64,000 bases of DNA from Gordonia insulae (GTDB taxonomy: Bacteria > Actinomycetota > Actinomycetes > Mycobacteriales > Mycobacteriaceae). The notes beneath the pieces were generated by a model. It did not search any database. It saw only the letters and a list, made by a program, of their open reading frames with translations, and was not told the origin of the DNA. Shown piece by piece: positions 52,662 to 62,095 of this stretch; within the stretch, counting starts at the first letter, position 1; each line of letters opens with the position of its first letter. A program made the translations under genes and the position numbers. The stretch lies in NCBI RefSeq assembly GCF_003855095.1, contig NZ_CP033972.1:3658001-3722000 (forward strand). Direction: 5' to 3'.

Positions 52662-55600
52662 GTGCCTGTGACAGCCCCGTCCTCCACGCCGGAGGCAGCG
52701 ACCCCGCCTGCCAGGGTGTCCGCGGGCACCGCCCGCACCGTCGCGGTCGTGGCCGGGCTCCTGGGCGTCATCCTGTGCGCGATCACACCGCTCCTGCCGG
52801 TCAAGGCCACCGACGCGTCCTTCGACTGGCCCCAGGGCCAGCAGTTGACCGCGGACAGCCCGTCGATCTTCGCGCCGCTGATCGCGCAGACCCCGGAGTC
52901 GCTGGACGCGCGCATCCCCTGCGCCGTGCTGGCCGACCTCCCCGCCGACGGCGGCCAGGTACTGACGACCATGCCGACCAACGCCCCGAAGAGCAAGGCC
53001 TCGGCCCTCTACGTGACGGCCACCCGGGACGCGGTGTCGGTTTCGTTCCGCAACACCGTCGCGGCGAGCGCACCCCGTGACCAGCTCGGACGTTGCAGCG
53101 AGCTGCGCATCTGGTCGTCACCCACCGGGCCCGGAGCACAGTTCGTCGGGCTCGGGGATGCGCGCCCGACCATTCTGCCGCCGGACAAGCGACCCCAGGT
53201 CGACGGCATCTTCACCAGCCTGACCACCGAGCAGGTCACCGCGAACCCCGGTCTGCGGGTCCACGTGCAGATCGACAATCGGTATGTCAGCTCGCCGACG
53301 GTCCTCAAACTCATCGTGATGGTCCTCGCGGTCATCTCGGTACTCGTCGCCCTGATCGCGCTGTTCCTCCTCGACCGTTTGTACGGCTACCAACGTCGCA
53401 TCGGCGCGCGCACGGCCTCGCTCTGGCGATCACTGATCCCACGGGCCAGCGACATCGTCGTCACCGTCGTCCTGCTCATCTGGGCGCTGCTCGGCGCCGG
53501 TACCGCCGACGACGGCTACATCCTGAACATGGGCCGGACCGCCGACGCGTCGGGTTACCTCGCCAACTACTACCGCTACTACGGCATCCCCGAGGCGCCG
53601 TTCGACTGGTACTACAGCTTCCTCGCCCACTGGTCGGGGATCTCGCCGTCGATCCTGTGGATGCACATCCCGTCCCTGATCGCGGGGCTGGTCTCCTGGT
53701 TCGTCCTCAGTCGCGTGCTGCTCCCGCGGCTGGGTGCGGGGGTACGCCGCAGCGGATGGGCCGTCTGGGCCGCCGCGCTGGTGTTCATCGCGTTCTGGCT
53801 GCCGTTCAACAGCGGGCTGCGCAGTGAGCCGATCATCGTGCTCGGGTCCGTCCTCACCTGGTGGGCCGCGGAACGGGCCATCGCCACCCGTCGCCTGCTC
53901 CCGGCGGCACTGGGCGCCCTGGCGGCCGGCCTCACCCTTGCCCTCGCGCCGCAGGGTGTCATCGCGGTGGCGATCCTGCTGGTGTCGGCCCGGCCGCTGC
54001 TGCACGTCCTGCTCGACCGCCGCAAGGAGTCGGGCACCCTCGCGCTGCTGGCCCCGGTCCTGGCGGCGGGGTTGCTGGTGTTGATCGTCGTGTTCCGCGA
54101 CCAGACCCTGGCAACGGTGGCCGAGGCGATGAAACTCCGCTACCAGGTCGGTCCGGTGATCAGCTGGCATCAGGAGTTTCTGCGCTACTACTTCATCTCG
54201 GTGACCACCGACGACGGTGCGCTGACGCGACGCGTGCCGGTCCTGTTGCTGCTGGCAGGCCTGATCGTCACGGTCGCGGTGATGCTGCGCCGCACCCGCA
54301 TCCGCGCGGTCGATCCCGGGCCGACGTGGCGGCTGATCGGTTCGATCGGTGTGACGCTGCTGCTGCTCGCATTCACCCCGACCAAATGGACCATCCAGTT
54401 CGGCATCTTCGCCGGCCTCGGTGCCGCGATCGCGGCCACCGCCACCCTCGCGGTGGCGCAGTCGGCGGCGCGGTCCACCCGAAACCTGTGGGTGTTCGTC
54501 TCGGGCCTGTTCTTCGCGCTGGCGGCCGCCATGGCCGGCTACAACGCGTGGCCGTTCGCCTATGAATACGGCATCTCCTGGTTCGACCGCGCACCGGTGC
54601 TCGCCGGCCGGCCGGTGTCGACCCTGTTCCTGGTCCTGGCCGTCATCACCGCGATCATCGCCGTGTGGCAGCACCTGCGCCTGGACTACGTGGCGAACAA
54701 AGGCCTGTCGCACATCACCGACGGGCCGGGCGAGACGCGCGCCGATCGACGGCGCCTGTTCCTCGCATCGTCACCGATCGCGGTGGTCGCCGGGCTGATG
54801 GTGGTGGCCGAACTGTTGGTGTTCGCGAAGGCCGCGGTCGCGCGGCATCCCGCCACCACGGTGTTCGCCGAGAACGTGAACGCTCTGCGCGGCAACAGTT
54901 GCGGCATGGCACAAGAAGTTCTGGTGGAATCGGACCCGAACGCCGGCATGCTGCGACCGGCGAACGGCGCGTCGGTGTCGGCCGCGCTGAGCGGTACCGA
55001 CCCGGTCGGCTTCACCCCGGACGGCATCCCCGGCGCTCTCTCTCCCGAGCCCGGCAGTCAGCGACCAGGACAGATGAACGTGTCGGCCAGCATGGCGCGG
55101 CCGTTCGCCATCACCGGCGGACTCGGTGCGGGCACCACCGGCGGCACCGGACCGCGGACCGTGAACGGGTCCACCACCGCCCTGCCGTACGGCCTCGATC
55201 CGTCGACGACGCCGGTGCTGGGCAGTTACGGCTTCCCCGGCGAAGCTCGCCTGACCACCGGTTGGTACGACCTGCCCGCCGACCGAGGCGCCTCGCCCCT
55301 GCTGGTGTTCAGCGCTGCGGGCGCCATCTCGACGATCGACACGTTCGGCGTACGGAACTTCGGGCAGAAGCTCGTGGTGCAGTTCGGTCGTCCCGGACCC
55401 GATGGCTCGTTCGAACAACTCGGACCCGATGTGCTGCCGATCGATCCCGGGCCGGTCATCACCAACCGGCCCTGGCGCAATCTGCGGGTGCCGATGAGCG
55501 CTGCCCCACCACGTGCGACCGCGATGCGAATGGTGCTGCAGGACAACAACCTCGGTCAGTACCAGTTCATCGGCATCACGCCGCCGCGCGCGCCGCAACT

Positions 55601-56003
55601 GCAGACCCTGCAGCAGGTCGTCGGTTCGCAGGCGCCGACGCTGATCGATTTCACCGTCGCCGCACACTTCCCGTGCCAGCAGCCGCTGCAGGTGACCAAT
55701 GGCGTCGCGCAGGTGCCGCAGTGGCGGATTCTGCCGGACTATCCACTGGCCAACTCGCAGTCGAAGACCTGGCAGGCCGCGGCCGACGGTGGGCTGCTGT
55801 CGATCTCCGAGTCGACCACGTCCGCCGAGGCGGTTCCGACATATCTCAAGGACGACTGGGCGCGGGAATGGGGTGCGCTGGAGCGATTGACACCGCTCGT
55901 CGACGATGCGGGCACGGTCGCGGTGAACACGTCGCAGACGACACAGTGGGGCTGGTCGCGCACCAGTTCGATCAGGGTGGAGCCACAATCCGATGACGAG
56001 TGA
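52662..56003 (+). CDS. embA: Arabinosyltransferase, EmbA-type
   Basis: From the GTG at 52662 (MPVTAPSSTPEAATPPARVS) the product is 1113 residues. EmbA-like segments include LPPDKRPQVDGIFTSL, EAPFDWYYSFLAHW, FRDQTLATVAEAMKLRYQVG, HQEFLRYYFISV and FTPTKWTIQFGIFAGL. The GT-C loop reads GAGTADDGYILNMGR. EmbA and EmbB act as a heterodimer that builds the branched end of arabinogalactan. Starts at 52563 or 52626 are possible but have no ribosome site. It overlaps embB1 by 11 bases. Confidence 0.88.
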   Translation: MPVTAPSSTPEAATPPARVSAGTARTVAVVAGLLGVILCAITPLLPVKATDASFDWPQGQQLTADSPSIFAPLIAQTPESLDARIPCAVLADLPADGGQVLTTMPTNAPKSKASALYVTATRDAVSVSFRNTVAASAPRDQLGRCSELRIWSSPTGPGAQFVGLGDARPTILPPDKRPQVDGIFTSLTTEQVTANPGLRVHVQIDNRYVSSPTVLKLIVMVLAVISVLVALIALFLLDRLYGYQRRIGARTASLWRSLIPRASDIVVTVVLLIWALLGAGTADDGYILNMGRTADASGYLANYYRYYGIPEAPFDWYYSFLAHWSGISPSILWMHIPSLIAGLVSWFVLSRVLLPRLGAGVRRSGWAVWAAALVFIAFWLPFNSGLRSEPIIVLGSVLTWWAAERAIATRRLLPAALGALAAGLTLALAPQGVIAVAILLVSARPLLHVLLDRRKESGTLALLAPVLAAGLLVLIVVFRDQTLATVAEAMKLRYQVGPVISWHQEFLRYYFISVTTDDGALTRRVPVLLLLAGLIVTVAVMLRRTRIRAVDPGPTWRLIGSIGVTLLLLAFTPTKWTIQFGIFAGLGAAIAATATLAVAQSAARSTRNLWVFVSGLFFALAAAMAGYNAWPFAYEYGISWFDRAPVLAGRPVSTLFLVLAVITAIIAVWQHLRLDYVANKGLSHITDGPGETRADRRRLFLASSPIAVVAGLMVVAELLVFAKAAVARHPATTVFAENVNALRGNSCGMAQEVLVESDPNAGMLRPANGASVSAALSGTDPVGFTPDGIPGALSPEPGSQRPGQMNVSASMARPFAITGGLGAGTTGGTGPRTVNGSTTALPYGLDPSTTPVLGSYGFPGEARLTTGWYDLPADRGASPLLVFSAAGAISTIDTFGVRNFGQKLVVQFGRPGPDGSFEQLGPDVLPIDPGPVITNRPWRNLRVPMSAAPPRATAMRMVLQDNNLGQYQFIGITPPRAPQLQTLQQVVGSQAPTLIDFTVAAHFPCQQPLQVTNGVAQVPQWRILPDYPLANSQSKTWQAAADGGLLSISESTTSAEAVPTYLKDDWAREWGALERLTPLVDDAGTVAVNTSQTTQWGWSRTSSIRVEPQSDDE

Positions 56004-59000
56004 GACACCGACGTCCGATGCGCCCGATGGCTCCGCGCCGGTGGAGCAGGATTCGGGGTCGGCCCCACGCACCCGCGACTACCGGACGGTGAAGATCGTC
56101 GCCGTGGTCACCGGCCTCCTCGGCTTCCTGATGGCATTGGTGACGCCGCTGCTGCCGGTCGATCAGACCACCGCCGAACTCAATTGGCCGCAGGGCAACG
56201 GCGTCGGCAACGTCGCGGCGCCGCTCGTCTCGTATGTCCCGATCGACATGGACGTCTCGGTGCCGTGTGCCCTGGCAGCCGAGTTGCCCGCCGCCGGCGG
56301 ACTTCTGCTGTCGACCATTCCGGAGGACGGGCAGGACGCCCGGGCCCGAGCCCTGATGGTGCGCGCGAGCCAGGATCAGCTCACGGTGACCGACCGTGAC
56401 GTCGTCATCTTGACCACGGATCGTGCGCCGGCACAGGCGAACCCGGACTGCCGCATCGTGTTCCACGCCGACGGCACCGGCGTGAACGCCCGATTCGAGA
56501 ATCTGCCCGGCGCCGGGAGCGGCGCGACCGGAGTGGACCGGGGCGATCAGTCCGGTGGTCTGCAGACCTTCGCCGCCGCCGACCAGGAGATGCGCCCACA
56601 GATCGTCGGCGTCTACACCGACCTGCCGGAAACCGCTCCGCGCGATGGCCTCTCGCTGCATGCGACCATCGACACCCGCTACGTCAGCACACCGAGCTCG
56701 CTGAAACTCGCGGTGATCGTCCTCGGCATCATCATGACCATCCTGTCGCTGATCGCGCTCGGCCTGCTCGATCATCGGGACGGTCGGGGACACAAGCGTT
56801 TCCTGCCGTCCGGATGGTGGACGATCCGTGGGCCCGACGTCGCGGTGTTCCTCATCCTGGCGTTCTGGTGGTTCGCCGGCGCCAACACCTCCGACGACGG
56901 CTACAACTTCACCGTCGGACGGATCACCGGCGATGCGGGCTACGCGGACAACTATTTCCGATACTTCGGAGTGCCGCAGGATCCCTTCGGCTGGCACTTC
57001 CAGGTGATCGCGGCGATGTCGCACGTCAGTCTCGCCGCGCCGTGGATGCGCCTGCCCGCGTTCCTGCTCGGCCTGCTGGGCTGGTGGCTGATCAGCCGCG
57101 AGGTGATCCCCCGACTCGGTCGCGCCGTGCGCAACAGCACCCCGGCGGTGTGGTCGGCCGCCTTCGTGTTCCTCGCGATCTGGTTGCCGTACAACAACGG
57201 TCTGCGCCCGGAACCCGCGGAGGCGGTCGGCGCGCTGTTGACCTGGTGCTGCGTGGAGCGCGCCATCGCGACCCGCCGCATGCTGCCGTACGCGGTCGCC
57301 GTGGTGGCCGCCGCCTTCACGCTGGCGCTCGCCCCGGGCGGTCTGATGGCCGTCGCCGCTCTGCTCGCCGGTGTCCGCCCGGTGGTCAAGACCCTGGTCA
57401 CGCGGCGCAAGCGGGACGGGTTGCTGCCCATGCTCGCCCCGGTTCTCGCGGCCGGCACCGCCGTGCTGTACCAGATCTTCTACGACCAACCGCTGGCTGC
57501 ACTGGTCGTCGGGAACAAGGTCGCGACCGATGTCGGCCCGACGCTGGAGTGGTGGCAGGAGCCGGTGCGCTACTACTACCTGATCCTGCCCACCGCCGAC
57601 GGCACGCTCGCGCGACGGTTCGGCGTCCTGCTGATGATCCTGTGCCTGGTGGTCGTCCTGCTGCGACTGCTGCGCCGTGAACATCCGAACGGTGTTGCCC
57701 GCGCGCCGATCTGGCGCCTGATCGCGGTCACGCTGGGCACCATGTTCTTCATCGCGTTCACCCCGACCAAGTGGACGCACCACTTCGGCGTGTACGCCGG
57801 CATCGCGGCGGGACTGGCCGCGGCCGCCGGCGCGATGATGGCTCCGGCCATCCTGCGCTCTCGACGCAATCGGACCTTCTTCGCGGCAGCTGTTCTCGCG
57901 GTCACCGCCATCTCGTTCACCGGCACCAACGGTTGGTGGTTCGTCGGCAGTTTCGGCATCCCGTGGTGGGACCGACCGCCGTCGATCGCGGGGATCAAAG
58001 TCGGCTGGATGATCCTGGTGGTCGCGGTGATCACCGCACTCGTCGGCCTCTGGTTCCACTTCCGCGACGACTACGTGGACGCCGAGACCCGGACGCGTGG
58101 CGGATCGGGTTGGCCGTCGAAACTGAAATTCTCGCCGCTGCCGGTCATCTCGGGGCTCGTGGTGATCTTCATGGTGATGTCCTTCGCGAAGGGCGCGTAC
58201 GAGCAGCGCGACAGCTGGTCGTGGCTGAAGTCGAACGCCCGTGCAATGACCGGCAACGAGTGCGCGCTCGCCAACGACGTTCTCGTGGAACCCGATCCGA
58301 ACACCGGTCTGCTGACGCCGGCCGCCGTGAACGGCCGTCCGGCGCCCACCATCTCCGCTGCCCTGGCCGGCGAAGGTCCCCCGGACGGTTTCACCCCGAA
58401 CGGCGTCCCGGACCGGCTGTCGGTCGATTCGACCGAGGAACAGGACACCGCGACGACGTCGGCGCAGAACACCGCGCAGACCGGCGCCGGGGCCGATGAG
58501 TCCACGCAGACCAGTGAGTCGGCGCAGGGCGGCACCGAGGGCGGGCAAGGCGCCCGCGGCGTCAACGGATCGACGGTCGGACTGCCGTTCGGCCTCAACC
58601 CGGCCAACACGCCGGTCCTGGGCAGTTACGGCTCGCCGAGCGGTACCGGATCGCTCACCACCGACTGGTATCAACTGCCGGAACGCAACGCCGATGCCCC
58701 GCTGCTGACCATGTCGGTCGCGGGTTCGGTGCAGGCCGTGGACGGTCTGGGGGTGCAGCATTCCGGACAGCAGGTTCGCGCACAGTTCGGTCGGACCGGC
58801 GCAGACGGGCGGGTCACCCCGGTCGGCGTGATGTCGCCGATCGACATCGGCGAGGTGCCCATCTGGCGCAACCTGCGCTACCCGCTGGCCGACGCCCCGC
58901 CGAACGCCGACGTCGTTCGGATCGAGGTCCGCGACACCGCCGGTGCACCATCGGAATGGGTGGCCATCACCCCGCCGCGCGTGACCGAGATGCGCACGCT

Positions 59001-59379
59001 CAACGACGTCGTCGGCACCACCGATCCCGTCTTCATCGACTGGCTACCCGGGTTCGTCTTCCCGTGCCAGCAGCCGATGGCGGTGCGCAACGGTGTCCTC
59101 GAGGTGCCGCAATGGCGCATCATGCCCGACGCCGAGGCGACCCGGAAGAACAGCCAGACCTGGATGTCGGGCAAGGCGGGCGGTCCGCTCGGCATCACCG
59201 AGGCGATGCTGACCCCGACCCTGCTGCCGACGTATCTCCGTAACAACTGGGGACGCGACTGGGGTGGCCTGCAGCGTTTCACCGAGATCGATCCGGCACC
59301 GCCGGCGGAGCTCGACACGGGGACGGCGCGTCGGTCCGGCCTCTACAACCCGGCGCCGATGCGATCGAGTGGTTACTGA
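55993..59379 (+). CDS. embB: Arabinosyltransferase, EmbB-type
   Basis: The 1128-residue protein overlaps embA1 by 11 bases. It has QTTAELNWPQGNGVGNVAAP, the GT-C loop ANTSDDGYNFTVGRI, RYYYLILPTADGTLARRFGV, FTPTKWTHHFGVYAGI and GTNGWWFVGSFGIPWWD, the EmbB pattern. The C-terminal domain follows a Thr/Gln/Ser-rich linker (TTSAQNTAQTGAGADESTQT). It should extend arabinogalactan together with EmbA. The residue aligned with M. tuberculosis EmbB Met306 is Val (YNFTV against YILGM), the ethambutol-binding loop. Confidence 0.9.
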   Translation: MTSETPTSDAPDGSAPVEQDSGSAPRTRDYRTVKIVAVVTGLLGFLMALVTPLLPVDQTTAELNWPQGNGVGNVAAPLVSYVPIDMDVSVPCALAAELPAAGGLLLSTIPEDGQDARARALMVRASQDQLTVTDRDVVILTTDRAPAQANPDCRIVFHADGTGVNARFENLPGAGSGATGVDRGDQSGGLQTFAAADQEMRPQIVGVYTDLPETAPRDGLSLHATIDTRYVSTPSSLKLAVIVLGIIMTILSLIALGLLDHRDGRGHKRFLPSGWWTIRGPDVAVFLILAFWWFAGANTSDDGYNFTVGRITGDAGYADNYFRYFGVPQDPFGWHFQVIAAMSHVSLAAPWMRLPAFLLGLLGWWLISREVIPRLGRAVRNSTPAVWSAAFVFLAIWLPYNNGLRPEPAEAVGALLTWCCVERAIATRRMLPYAVAVVAAAFTLALAPGGLMAVAALLAGVRPVVKTLVTRRKRDGLLPMLAPVLAAGTAVLYQIFYDQPLAALVVGNKVATDVGPTLEWWQEPVRYYYLILPTADGTLARRFGVLLMILCLVVVLLRLLRREHPNGVARAPIWRLIAVTLGTMFFIAFTPTKWTHHFGVYAGIAAGLAAAAGAMMAPAILRSRRNRTFFAAAVLAVTAISFTGTNGWWFVGSFGIPWWDRPPSIAGIKVGWMILVVAVITALVGLWFHFRDDYVDAETRTRGGSGWPSKLKFSPLPVISGLVVIFMVMSFAKGAYEQRDSWSWLKSNARAMTGNECALANDVLVEPDPNTGLLTPAAVNGRPAPTISAALAGEGPPDGFTPNGVPDRLSVDSTEEQDTATTSAQNTAQTGAGADESTQTSESAQGGTEGGQGARGVNGSTVGLPFGLNPANTPVLGSYGSPSGTGSLTTDWYQLPERNADAPLLTMSVAGSVQAVDGLGVQHSGQQVRAQFGRTGADGRVTPVGVMSPIDIGEVPIWRNLRYPLADAPPNADVVRIEVRDTAGAPSEWVAITPPRVTEMRTLNDVVGTTDPVFIDWLPGFVFPCQQPMAVRNGVLEVPQWRIMPDAEATRKNSQTWMSGKAGGPLGITEAMLTPTLLPTYLRNNWGRDWGGLQRFTEIDPAPPAELDTGTARRSGLYNPAPMRSSGY

Positions 59380-59468
59380 CCGGCAGGCTCCGCGACGATT
59401 CCGGTGTCCGGCGACCAGGGGGCGCGATAACCTGAGGTCAGGAACCCTCGGCGCTGAGGAGTGATCCG

Positions 59469-60395
59469 ATGACCGTCATCGACCGCAATGACGCCGCCCC
59501 CGCGGGGCGCGAGCACGACGGTTTTCAGCACGCCCATGTGGCCGACGTTGCCCGCGCTCGGAGCCGCCGACGGGTACGCCGCACGGGCGACCTGGTGACC
59601 GGGCTGGGACCGACCATCGCCGGCGCCAACGTGATCATGCAGCTGGCGAACCCCAAGGTCGGCCACGGGGTGGTGGAGTCCCGGGTCGACTCCGGCAGTG
59701 CTGTCAAGCACCCGATCAAGCGAAGCCGCACCACCGGCACCTTCCTGGCAGTCGCTCTGCTCGGCGATGCGCGGGATCGCGCCTACGTCCACGACGAGCT
59801 CCAGCGGGTGCACGAACAGGTCTACTCGACCTCGACCAGCCCGGTGCGCTACAGCGCCAACGACTCCCGCCTTCAGCTGTGGGTCGCGGTGTGCCTGCTG
59901 AAGTACTTCATCGACCAGTACGAACTGCTGTACGGACCGCTCAGCGCGGACGAGCGCGAGAATGTCGTCGCCGACTCCCGCTGGCTCGGAACGAGTCTGA
60001 ACGTGCGCGACGACCAATGGCCGTCGAGCTACCGTGAACTGCACGACTATTGGCAGGCACAACTCGATGACCTCACCATCGACCCGCCGGTACGTGAACT
60101 GCTCCAGCGACTCTCGGACCTGTCCTTCCTGTCCTACCGGATGGGGCCTGCGGGCACGGTCGCCCACAAGGTGCTGGGCCGGCCGATGAACTACCTCATC
60201 AAAGCGGGCCTCCCGCCGGAGTTCCGCGCCATGATGAACTGGCGATGGAGTACCGCGGACGAGTGGCACTACGAGCGGGCGCTCGCGATTGCCCGGATCG
60301 TCGACCCGGCCGTCGGCCGCGTCATGCGCGGGCTGTTGCAGGCGTACGTGTACGACATGCGTCTCCGACGCCGGTTGGGACTCAAGGTCTTCTGA
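59469..60395 (+). CDS. MpaB-family (DUF2236) oxygenase
   Basis: This 308-residue protein has the DUF2236 pattern: LGPTIAGANVIMQLANPKVG, HPIKRSRTTGTFLAVALLGD, RVHEQVYSTSTSPVRYSAND, LQLWVAVCLLKYFIDQYELL and a C-terminal helix rich in Arg. The family includes the rubber oxygenase Lcp and the fungal MpaB, which use haem, so a haem oxygenase role is possible but not shown. GAGGAG lies upstream of the ATG. It follows embB1 by 89 bases; function in relation to the cell wall is not implied. Confidence 0.8.
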   Translation: MTVIDRNDAAPAGREHDGFQHAHVADVARARSRRRVRRTGDLVTGLGPTIAGANVIMQLANPKVGHGVVESRVDSGSAVKHPIKRSRTTGTFLAVALLGDARDRAYVHDELQRVHEQVYSTSTSPVRYSANDSRLQLWVAVCLLKYFIDQYELLYGPLSADERENVVADSRWLGTSLNVRDDQWPSSYRELHDYWQAQLDDLTIDPPVRELLQRLSDLSFLSYRMGPAGTVAHKVLGRPMNYLIKAGLPPEFRAMMNWRWSTADEWHYERALAIARIVDPAVGRVMRGLLQAYVYDMRLRRRLGLKVF

Positions 60396-60631
60396 GCCCT
60401 GGGTGTGACCGGACTCACACCGTCCAGCGAATCCCCATTCGCGCTGCTCGTCATATCTCGGAGCTGATCCACGCGCAATGATTTCGTTCTCAGCATCCCC
60501 CAAGGCAATTTGCAGCGATCCCATCTTGTAAGCTGCCGACGGACGAACGACGGTCACGCCCGACTACCACATGCGTTGTAACAGGTTGCGGCGCCGTCAC
60601 TTTCAAGAGCGAATCCTGTGAGAGGGAATCA

Positions 60632-61276
60632 ATGAGCAAGTTCAGCAAGCTCGGGCTGCGTCGCGTTGTCGGTGCCGGCGCGCTCGCCGCCGTCGCGGCG
60701 GTCGGCATGGCCGGCATCGGGGCGGGAGGCGCAGCGGCAGCTCCGTTGCCCAACGGCTACAAGAACGCGGCGGGTGTCGATGGCGAGTCCATTCAGACCT
60801 GGCGTACCGGTGAGTCGGCGCTGCCGGCTCCGTCGGTGGCCAACAACGGTGCGGGTCGCGCCGCGGTTGTCTCGGGTACCTACCGGGCCAAGGCCAGTGC
60901 GGGTGTGAACGGCAACATCGCGGTCAAGGTGCTCATCGGTTGCCAGGTGGACATCACCGGCCTCGAGGGCGGCCTGTCGGGCAGCATCACGCAGGCGCTG
61001 AGCCCGTCGCTGTCGGGTTCGCTGACCATTCCGCTTACCCCGGGTCAGGTCGCGGTCGTGGATGTGACCGACAAGGACATCAAGGAGGGTGGTGTCGCGG
61101 CGATCCAGCTCGATCAGTTCGGGATCAACGTGGAGAGCTGCGGCGGGTATGCCTCGGCGCGCACCATCGTCAAGACTGTCGGCGCCAAGGGTTACAACAC
61201 CGATGACGGCACCGTCAACGGTGAAGGCACCTACATCCAGTCGACCCTGTACGGCAAGCCCTTCAGCCTCAACTGA
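60632..61276 (+). CDS. MspA-family porin 1
   Basis: The 214-residue precursor has a signal peptide (MSKFSKLGLRRVVGAG, Ala/Gly core, cleavage near GGAAAA). The mature part has LPNGYKNAAGVDGESIQTWR, KVLIGCQVDITGLEGGLSGS, DQFGINVESCGGYASARTIV and TLYGKPFSLN. These match MspA, the octameric outer-membrane (mycomembrane) channel, including the two Cys seen in Gordonia/Rhodococcus porins. It has its own promoter region (236 bases with no gene; TTGCAG and TAAGCT can be read at about 60511-60536) and a GAGAGGG ribosome site. Confidence 0.92.
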   Translation: MSKFSKLGLRRVVGAGALAAVAAVGMAGIGAGGAAAAPLPNGYKNAAGVDGESIQTWRTGESALPAPSVANNGAGRAAVVSGTYRAKASAGVNGNIAVKVLIGCQVDITGLEGGLSGSITQALSPSLSGSLTIPLTPGQVAVVDVTDKDIKEGGVAAIQLDQFGINVESCGGYASARTIVKTVGAKGYNTDDGTVNGEGTYIQSTLYGKPFSLN

Positions 61277-61349
61277 GCGGCGAGCAGACAATTCAGCACA
61301 ACTCTGATTTATCTGCCCCGAGCAGATTGATATTCCACGAAGGGGAATC

Positions 61350-62018
61350 ATGAAGAAGATCAACACTCGCGTGGCCGCAGGCTTCGGCCTCGCCGGTGCC
61401 GCGGTGATGGGCCTGACCAGCCTGGGTGCCGGTGGCGCCGCGGCCGGTCCGCTGCCCGGCGGGTACGTGACCAAGACCCTGGTCGACGGCACCCCGGTCA
61501 CCGTCCGCCTGTTCGACGAGTCGGTGAACGTGCAGAGGGCTGTCACCAATGTCGCGACCAGCCGTGAGGTCTGGCTGTCGGGCAAGGTGAAGGTCACCGT
61601 CGGCGGCAAGGCCACGGGCGGGACCATCGCCGGTGGCTACCTGGTCGGTTGCCAAGTCGACTTCGGCGCAGGCGCCAAGGGCGGCGCGGGCGTGGAGGTC
61701 GCCCCGGGCGGAAGCGGCGGCGCCACGGTCACCCCGGGTGGAAATGCGGGCGGCGGCTTCACCCTCGGGCCCGGTAAGTCGTCCTACGTGCCCGTCATCA
61801 ACACCACCTCTGGTGACAGCACGGCCTACAAGAAGTACACCGTCAACGGGTACACCTTCAAGGGCGCCAACGGTGGCGTGGCCTACAGCCAGGAGAAGTT
61901 CGGTCTCGACGGCTGCGCAGGCTACGCCTCGGCCAAGGCCAAGATCCGCGTGTCGGTCAACACCGACGCGGTGAAGGGTGTCATCACCCTGTACGGCAAG
62001 CCGTTCAGCCTCGGCTGA
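61350..62018 (+). CDS. MspA-family porin 2
   Basis: A 222-residue precursor that is a paralogue of porin 1: signal peptide (MKKINTRVAAGFGLAGAAV), PLPGGYVTKTLVDGTPVTVR, LVGCQVDFGAG, EKFGLDGCAGYASAKAKIRV and TLYGKPFSLG. Porin 2 has a Gly-rich insertion (KGGAGVEVAPGGSGGATVTP, then GGNAGGGFTLGPGKSS) in the region of the periplasmic loops or constriction. It follows 73 bases after porin 1 with AAGGGGAA upstream, and ends at a hairpin with a T run. Confidence 0.92.
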   Translation: MKKINTRVAAGFGLAGAAVMGLTSLGAGGAAAGPLPGGYVTKTLVDGTPVTVRLFDESVNVQRAVTNVATSREVWLSGKVKVTVGGKATGGTIAGGYLVGCQVDFGAGAKGGAGVEVAPGGSGGATVTPGGNAGGGFTLGPGKSSYVPVINTTSGDSTAYKKYTVNGYTFKGANGGVAYSQEKFGLDGCAGYASAKAKIRVSVNTDAVKGVITLYGKPFSLG

Positions 62019-62032
62019 GTTCGGAGTGTGTG

Positions 62033-62082
62033 CGCCCCTGATCTTCTCGTGAACGCGGGAAGGCCAGGGGCGTCATGCTTTT
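62033..62082 (+). terminator. Terminator after the porins
   Basis: CGCCCCTG (62033-62040) and CAGGGGCG (62065-62072) form an 8-bp stem with a long loop that can pair further (TTC with GAA). A short T run (CTTTT) follows. Confidence 0.6.
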
Positions 62083-62095
62083 CCGGATCGATCAT

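Noticed and set aside
55972..58761. A 929-codon open frame on the minus strand inside embB1
   Set aside because: It is antisense to a clear Emb gene; the translation is Arg/Gly/Asp-rich with no family motif, as expected from codon bias in high-GC DNA.
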